A stretch of DNA of 64,000 bases. Source: Aphelenchoides besseyi (lineage: Eukaryota; Nematoda; Chromadorea; Rhabditida; Aphelenchoididae). The number at the start of each line of letters is the position of its first letter. Within the stretch, counting starts at the first letter, position 1. The stretch spans positions 5,456,001 through 5,520,000 of the forward strand of contig JAMPIQ010000001.1 in the NCBI GenBank assembly GCA_024699855.1, written 5' to 3'. A program made the position numbers and the translations under genes. Below are positions 57,696-64,000 of the stretch, one piece after another. The notes under the pieces are model-generated. The model saw only the letters and a program-made list of their open reading frames with translations, made no database searches and was not told the DNA's origin.

Positions 57696-58756
57696 TTGAC
57701 AGAAGCAAAAAAGAAGATCGAATTGAGGCTAACGGTTCCTGCGGTTTTCTTTTGCTTTTTGGTTTCTCTGTCGACTTCGACGATCAGTTCGAGTTTCCGC
57801 GCCTTCATTCGCGAAAGATACGGAGCTACAGTGGAAAGACGAATTGCTCGTGACGACTTTGCCAACGATCGTGGCTCTTTTGGTGGTGGAAATCACAGGC
57901 CGGAAAGCAAAACAAAGTTTGCAATCTTCACTTCTTAACTCATCAATTTGATTTAGAAAACGGCCAGTGATTTTGGTTCATGGCTCGTCGACCGTCGCCG
58001 CTCATGGAATTCCGATTGCTAATGTGTTCCGAACTTACGGCTACACTGATTCTGAGTTGTATGCCACGACCTACGGAGAGCCAACGAACTCGCAGTTCGG
58101 TTTGGTTCGTGGGTATCGATGTGAATATATCAAAGGAGTGAGTTAAAGTCGCTAACCGAAACACGATTGCTGTTAAGGTTCGAGATTTGATTCGTGCTGT
58201 GGCCGCGTTTACAAAGTCGAAGGTCGATGTTATCGGATACTCGATGGGCGGCCCGATTTCAAGAAAAGTCGGGTTTCATTCTTTAATGATCACGATTTTT
58301 GGGCTCAGGCGATTCTTGGAGGTCGTTGTGTTGATACGAGCGAAGATTTGGGAGAGCCCTTCACTTCCAAGATTCATTCGTATTTGAGTGTTGCGGGCGT
58401 TCAACGATCGACCACGAGCTGTGGAGTTCGATGTGGGAATCAGTGTGGTGGCAGTTTCATGAACGACATCAACTCTCGAACTCACTACGAAGGTCACAAA
58501 GTTTACGTTCTACAGGTCTGAATACTCGTAGAACTTCAACTGAAAGTAGATTTCAGTCGACTGACGATCGCACTATTCGACCGGATCGATGTGGAAAGTG
58601 GATTGGCGAGTTGGCTGAAGCTGATCGGACAGTCACAGTTAGTTTTTCCCAACACTAAGCAGTAATGGTTGTTTGCAGTTGAGTGGCTATGGACACATTG
58701 GAGTTTGTTTGAAAACAGCCGACATCCAACACAAAATCATCCACGGCAGAAAGTAG
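57696..58756 (+). CDS. Secreted class 2 lipase
   Basis: Lipase of the nematode LIPS/class 2 family, about 300 residues, six exons. A hydrophobic N terminus (LRLTVPAVFFCFLVSLSTS) acts as signal peptide. The conserved PVILVHGSSTVAAHG is followed by YTDSELYATTYG, the nucleophile elbow GYSMGG, a Cys-rich segment (SCGVRCGNQCGGSF), a DDRTIRPDRCGKW block with the likely catalytic Asp, and GYGHIGV with the catalytic His. Catalytic Ser, Asp and His are all present. No ATG is found in this frame at the 5' end: the frame is preceded by TAA and opens with TTG at 57696. Either an upstream exon was missed or the sequence has an indel (an ATG in another frame lies at 57686). Confidence 0.85.
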
Positions 58757-58885
58757 ACTTTTCACGAGGTTCATAGCAGTTTATTTCTACGGGATAAAGA
58801 AAAAGCACCGTAGAACAAAAGAAATAACCGTGTAATTCAAAACTACCAAAAAGATTAGCAACGAAATAAAAAAAGAAAAGAAAAG

Positions 58886-60434
58886 TTAGTCTTGTAAGTG
58901 GTCTATAATCTCGGGATATTCACTAATAAGTTTCTTAAGTTCGGAATCCTCTCGCAAAACAGTCGGATTGGCTCGGCAAAAGTCGAGTATTCGCTCGTAG
59001 AAGTCGTCCACATGAGTGCAAGTGATCGACAGTCGAAGATACCGAGCACAGTTTTCAGGGCTGAGGTTTCGGACCATCGCATCGACACACATTTCCTGAG
59101 CCAACTTTTAACCGAATGAACATTTGAACTCACGGTCAGTTCGCTCACATCGTAACAGTCGGCAAGTGGCAGAAGATCGTGAGCTGAGTTCCGAAGATCG
59201 TCCACTTCTCCGGTGTACAAAAACCGCAGAAGTTTGTCCACGTCTTTCGCTTCAGCATCATTGATGTTCAAAACGTTCGTTCGTCGCTCCGCTGTGTCGT
59301 GCAGAAACATGGCATCGAGAACGGTCGACTGCGGACATACGATCGATTTGGAGACCTTAAATCGAATCAAAACTAAACAAATAGCCGAACAAACTGACCA
59401 GAAACTTCTCGTTGCCTACTCGCACTTCCAAATCGGCGTATCGATCCACGTTGTACGAACGAGCAACGGCACGATGCTGAGTAGTAAATGCCCTTTTACT
59501 GATCGGTTGAACGAACGAGATGATTCTGTAGCAGACGATTAACTGACCGCTTCCAACAAATTCACGCAACTTCGACTGGCTCATGAAAGCCGTCCAGCCC
59601 ACGTAGTTGGGTCGGGAATAGACACAATTGGCAACTGAAAAGAATCCACTTGTCATTGAGAACTCTTGGAGCCACTAACTCAATTTCGGTGTTCTCTTCT
59701 GCTTTTCATTCTCCAACCAAACTTCGTGTCCGATTGTGAGCTTCGAATGACGACCCAAATCTTCGACGCTGAAGAACAATGCACAATCATCTCTGCACTC
59801 TTCTAGGTAACCAGAAGGATACATTCGAATAGCGAACTTCGCACTCCCGCTCTGCTCCATTTGAATCAATCTGCTTTTCCACAGGGTTTTAAAGCCAGTT
59901 TCTTTTTGTTTCTCCGCGTAGCTCTCGATTGTCCATCGTTGAGAACAATCACAAATCGACGGCACTCCAACGGTTTCAACGTCAAACGGCAATCGACAGC
60001 AAATGAAAACGGTCGGCGCGTGTCGAAAGACCGCCATCTCTGATTCACTAAGAAGCGATTCCCAACCGTCAGCATCCAGACCATTGAACTTCAAAGCTCG
60101 AGCTGAAATACGAACCTGAAGAACAACAAAAATAATCGGGACTACCTTTCACGGGGCTTGTAGTCCCGTCAATTCGCTCCAACCACAAATCGCAGTTCAT
60201 TTGCAAACTCAACTCCCGTCCACAGTTGTAGAGCTGAACATACAAACTGCAATCGCTTTTGGAGCTCTTGGAAGCGGGCGGATCGAATCGAAGATAGAAT
60301 TCGATTCTCCCGAACTGATCATCGTCGAGAGCGTACAATTCACTCGACCACTCATCGCCCGCAATTGCCGATTCCAAGCGATTAGCGAACTCATCGACTT
60401 GCCAGCGAATTACATTCGAATTGCGAGGGAACAT
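58886..60434 (-). CDS. BTB protein with two MATH-type domains
   Basis: About 420 residues in six exons. An N-terminal MATH-like domain (VIRWQVDEFANRL, DEWSSELYALDDDQF, SLYVQLYNCG) is followed by a linker with a degenerate part. A second MATH domain runs RWTIESYAEKQKETG, FAIRMYPSGYLEECRDDC and TIGHEVWLENE to VGWTAFMSQSKLREFV. A BTB domain then starts YADLEVRVGNEKFLVSKSI, with TVLDAMFLHDT, VLNINDAEAKDVDKLLRFLYTGEVDD, and a BACK-like helical end (CADAMV-like CVDAMVRNLSPENCARYL). MATH-BTB proteins are CUL3 ubiquitin-ligase adaptors. The ATG at 60434 follows a tttcaacag acceptor. Confidence 0.85.
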
Positions 60435-60580
60435 TCCGAACACAAACGTGAAAACTGTTGAAAGAAATGAGCAGAAAGCGACCAAAAACAACAGAAAATC
60501 GAAGAGAAGTTGACCGCCTCTGAAGTTGTTTTCCCTTCGAACTCAAGTGTTTCTGACAATCTTCGACGAAGTTTATTGAA

Positions 60581-63189
60581 CTAAACGGTTTCGAGAAGCT
60601 TATGAGTGACTGTCGTCTTGATGTCTGTCTCCGTTCTTTTCGCTTCTCCCCGGTGATTTCCTCTGGTTTTGTGTTCTGCAAGTTTCAGAGCTTCTCGAAT
60701 TGTCGATAAACAGAAATCGTCATCGATCTCCACTTTCAGCGTCCTCAAACTGGCTCGAATTTGTTCTGAAAAACCGTTGATCTTTAAGGTCGTCTTCTCA
60801 ATTCACCGTCAAGTTGAACAAAAAAGATCGTGCACTCGAATTGGGTTCCCAGTTCGTCGATCATCTCCGCGAAACTCTCCACTCCGACAGCGTCTATGGT
60901 CGTCAAAGCCACGCAGTCGAAGATAAAAACTCGTTCGGACTGAAACCGAAAGAATCGCTTTTCAAACACGCAAGTTACCTTCTGTTCTGCTGATGACCAA
61001 CTGCGAGTAACATCGTGAATGGCGCTTTTGAATTCTTCGGCATTGGCGAAAATGAGTGGAGAGTGGAAGCGAAAAACAGAAACAAACTTTGACTCTTGAC
61101 CCGTCCATTTTGGCCTGCAATCAAAGGAAACTTATCGACTGAACATCTCCAAATAACCATTGCATTCTCGTCGACAGAGCCAACATCTGAAACCCAACAC
61201 CGACCGCCAAACCAATGATCACGTTGAAACAAGTGGATGATAGAAAAGTTATTATCCAAGTGGCCTGAAAACAAAATTACTGGTGAGTTAAAAACAACTG
61301 TTTTCAGTACTCCATCCCATTTGGAAAGTCGCCAAAAATGAGGAAGATCACGCAACCCGTTAAAAGAGGTGCGAACAGAAACCAAGACGATCACTGCCAG
61401 AACACACTTAAACGTACAGATGAGTAGATAGAGAAGGTCGACAACCAACCAGTGGGATCCAAGAGAACAACGGTCCAGCACTAACCGTAACAGCCAAGAG
61501 AATAAGTCCGGTGAACACAGAGGTCAACTGAACTATTGTGTTGAAGGTATTTGATGGTGTTCACCTACCAAAGAAGTCGCTCCGCAGTCATCTGCTTAGG
61601 TTGATGGACGAGTTAGCGTTTTAAATCGCGTCTTCCTACCTATTATCGAAGCTCTTCCCAGTCCGTTTGTTGTCGGGTAGGTCGGGAAGAAACCGTTGAC
61701 CAAATGGACAACAGACATCGCCCAAACTTCTTGTTGTTCGTCGACATGGTAGCCCTTTCGTCTGCACATTACTTTTGCCATTGAGATATGAACGGCTATT
61801 TGAACGATTGAAATGGCTAGTGAGTGTTGAAAGATCACAGGAAACAAGTCGAGGCGCGGTGGAGTCAAATTGGGAAAACCATTGGGGACTAATCCCACTG
61901 TTCTCACGCCGTAGTTTTCTTTCAAATCGAAAACAAAAACGATCACAGTGACGACGATGACCTAAGCACTCAAACTAGAAACCTTTCTGTTGTAGTCGAA
62001 ACGGAAATCGAACTCAAAGAACGAACTTAACGCAAAGATCACTTTGTTTCGCAACTCAAAAGGTAGATTAGTGCTCAGAGACGATAAGCTTTTGAAGCAA
62101 GAACGTTCAGGAAACACACACCAAAATCAACTCCCATGGAATCATCAGTTTGCGTTTGAAAAGTCGTCCAATTGGCGCGTCCAAAAGAAACTTTGTGCTC
62201 AACAGCAAAATCAACGATATAACGGAGATGGCAACCGTTGGCCAATTCGCTTTCGGCATCCGAAGAAAGATTCCAAAAATGTCCTGACGAATCAGAATTC
62301 AAACTTCTGACTGTAAACCCACGAGAAACAATCGACCGAAACCGCCGGATCTGTTCGTTCTCTTGACCTTCAGTCCAAAGAAGTTTCCTAACTGTGCGGC
62401 CACCAAGTGCAACGCTGCGGCGGTTAAAAACCCACTCGTCAGCGGTTTGGAGAAATGAACGGTCAGGAACTGGAGCTTGAAAGAAGCAAAACAGAACTGA
62501 AAAAGACGATTAGATCTCGTCAGCTTTAGACGCACAAAGATAAGACCGTTGAAGAACGTCAATGTAGAAACAATAGTTGCAGCATCTAATTCACTTTCCA
62601 CAACAGTTCCGTTTTCGTTTATCGATTCGTAAGCCTCCAAAATGTCACGAGCTGCTGCTCCACACATCAACTGAATGATTGCAAAGGCACCTGAGAAGCA
62701 GAAGTTAATTTCTTCTCAACCGTTTCATTATTACACATGGAACCTTGAGACCAAGATGCAAACAGCGGATAAACAAACGACCCAATGCACAACGCGTAGA
62801 GACCATTGACCGGTGGAATGCCGGCCAATTGGGCATAAGCGGTCCCTGAAATCCTAGACATCTACTCTCTCAATTTTGCTACAAGCCTTTTGTCAAGTTC
62901 ATAATTCCGCCCATAGCAGCGCCAACAAGATCGCCCATCAATTGCCGTCGTGGAGAATAGCGAGGTAGCCATTGGAGCCACGGCAATCTGTCCTTCAACA
63001 CGCGACGACAACTCGAAAAGCTTTTGAATGTCGAAGTCGTAGATTCAAAGTTGCTGGAACGACTGTAAGGAAACGGAGCTCAACTTACTGCCAATACGAA
63101 CGACGTTTGTTCTCAATTGGATGCAAAGATCCGTCCAAGTTCTCGTCATCGGAAATCGATAGATCGTTTATCACCGGAGACAACTTCAT
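60581..63189 (-). CDS. SLC26/SulP family anion transporter
   Basis: Multi-pass anion exchanger or channel with a C-terminal STAS domain; about 640 residues, many short introns. Order: cytosolic N terminus (DLSISDDENLDG), the SulP signature region TAYAQLAGIPPVNGLYALCIG, HFSKPLTSGFLTAAALHLVAAQL, further TM segments (VAISVISLILLLS), GRASIIADDCGATSLLTSVFTG, GPLFSWIPLCVLAVIVL, HFWRLSKWDGATWIITFL, and the STAS part FRFHSPLIFANAEEFKSAI with VFIFDCVALTTIDAVGV. The end is charged (HKTRGNHRGEAKRTETD). The intron at 62846-62886 has a GC donor. The exon structure between 61080 and 61200 is not fully resolved. It probably transports sulfate, oxalate, chloride or bicarbonate. Confidence 0.9.
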
Positions 63190-64000
63190 TTTGCTGGGAA
63201 TGAAAAACTCGTTCAATTGACGGCGTTTTATTCGAGAATCAATGTGCTAATCCAACCAAAGAGCAGATAGAAACCTTTTGAGTTTAGACCGTTTTTGTTC
63301 ATAACCCAGAGGTTGCGTGCATTCACAAGCCGAATTTAGTTCCCGCCCGTTTCTGATAGGCGAATTTAGTCGAGAACAGTGATCTAGAAAAGTTTCCACC
63401 TGACATCAACGTCAAACAGAAACTATAACCGTGAATGTGAACGTATCAATCCGATCCTCTACGGTCGAAGTACAGGGTTCGTGTTCATTGGAAGAAGTTG
63501 ATTGTCAGCGTCTGAAATGAGTTTGTCCGTAACTTCTTATCAGCAGAAAGGACGTCCGTAGAATGTGAATTCTTGTGTTTTGTTTTATTAGTGTGTCGAC
63601 GGATTCTTTGCGTTGTGGAATCTTCTGCTCGCAAAACGTGAGTTGAAATGAACAGCGGGTGTGGTCAGCAGCGACCAATCTTATAAACCGGACGCTAAGG
63701 CAGCGCCAAACTTCTTCATCAGTTTTTTTATTGTTTGTATTGTTCTATATAACGAGACTCTGTCCCTCAGACAATTAGTCAATAGAAAAATAAAGCAATT
63801 CGGACGTTACTTCCTTTACAGCAGTCGGCCTTGTAAACTTTTTCGAATCGCTCGTCGACTACTCACTTTCTGTTGCCGCTGTTGGCGCTGGCAATCGTCG
63901 TTTGTTCTCTTCGCGAGTTTTGGCGAAACATTCGAACGCACATTTCGAGCTTCCAACTCCAAAGATGGTCCTGTGGTTTGTTGGAATCGTTGAACTCGTG
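63190..64000. other. Right-edge region, no supported gene
   Basis: No convincing coding exons. An ATG at 63965 opens a hydrophobic start (MVLWFVGIVELV) that runs off the window and could begin a secreted or membrane protein, but 12 codons cannot decide. Confidence 0.35.

Noticed and set aside
62520..62560. Third GC-donor intron in the SLC26 gene
   Set aside because: A normal GT donor slightly upstream (gtgcgt) gives a 39-nt in-frame intron and better family alignment.

Overview
This is a gene-dense eukaryotic window that reads as a nematode genome. The evidence is a cuticle collagen with the N-terminal membrane domain and C-terminal Cys/Pro tail, a transthyretin-like secreted protein, MATH-BTB and FLYWCH-type genes, a rab-3 close to the nematode form, very short introns (mostly 36-50 nt, gtgagt/gtaagt donors and tttcag acceptors), and a same-strand gene pair only 85 bp apart that looks like an operon. 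The species cannot be told from the sequence. No bacterial operon, rRNA or CRISPR array is present. All multi-exon gene models were joined by eye from reading frame, splice signals and family conservation.

Layout. 1-7.6 kb: the 3' part of the TFIIH helicase XPD, a kelch-repeat gene, three tRNAs (Lys-CTT, Asn-GTT, a second unusual Lys-TTT), ribosomal protein S7, mitochondrial ribosomal protein L54, a multi-pass membrane protein and tRNA-Pro. 8-17 kb: a vWA-domain protein, three genes of unknown function (one a type I membrane protein), an intron-containing tRNA-Ser, a LYAR-type zinc-finger gene, a secreted PEBP and a patch of broken sideroflexin and PEBP sequence. 17.5-31 kb: rab-3, a tyrosine phosphatase, a second tRNA-Pro, about 3.4 kb without clear genes, and the ~7 kb ASK1/MAP3K5 orthologue with a complete kinase domain and a C-terminal SAM-like domain. 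31.4-32 kb: a 182-bp-arm inverted repeat with tRNA-like sequence. 32.6-37.5 kb: a two-repeat DM9/DUF3421-like protein, two tiny membrane-protein genes, a cuticle collagen and a transthyretin-like protein. 37.7-47 kb: a MATH-like gene, a four-TM gene, small proteins, a secreted TolB-like propeller and an F-box-like gene whose coding ends overlap tail to tail. 47.3-51 kb: the most unusual locus, a gene joining an acidic/coiled-coil N terminus, a His-Me (HNH-like) zinc-loop region and a series of FLYWCH-like fingers, the last of which lie in a 559-bp intragenic tandem repeat. 51-64 kb: a small acidic protein, a Vasa/Ded1-type DEAD-box helicase with FG-rich ends, a short-chain dehydrogenase, proteasome ATPase Rpt1, a class 2 lipase, a double-MATH BTB protein and an SLC26 anion transporter.

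Most genes are unrelated housekeeping or signalling genes packed on both strands. The candidates for novelty are the His-Me/FLYWCH fusion with its internal triplication, the inverted repeat, the small membrane-protein genes and the tail-to-tail coding overlap.
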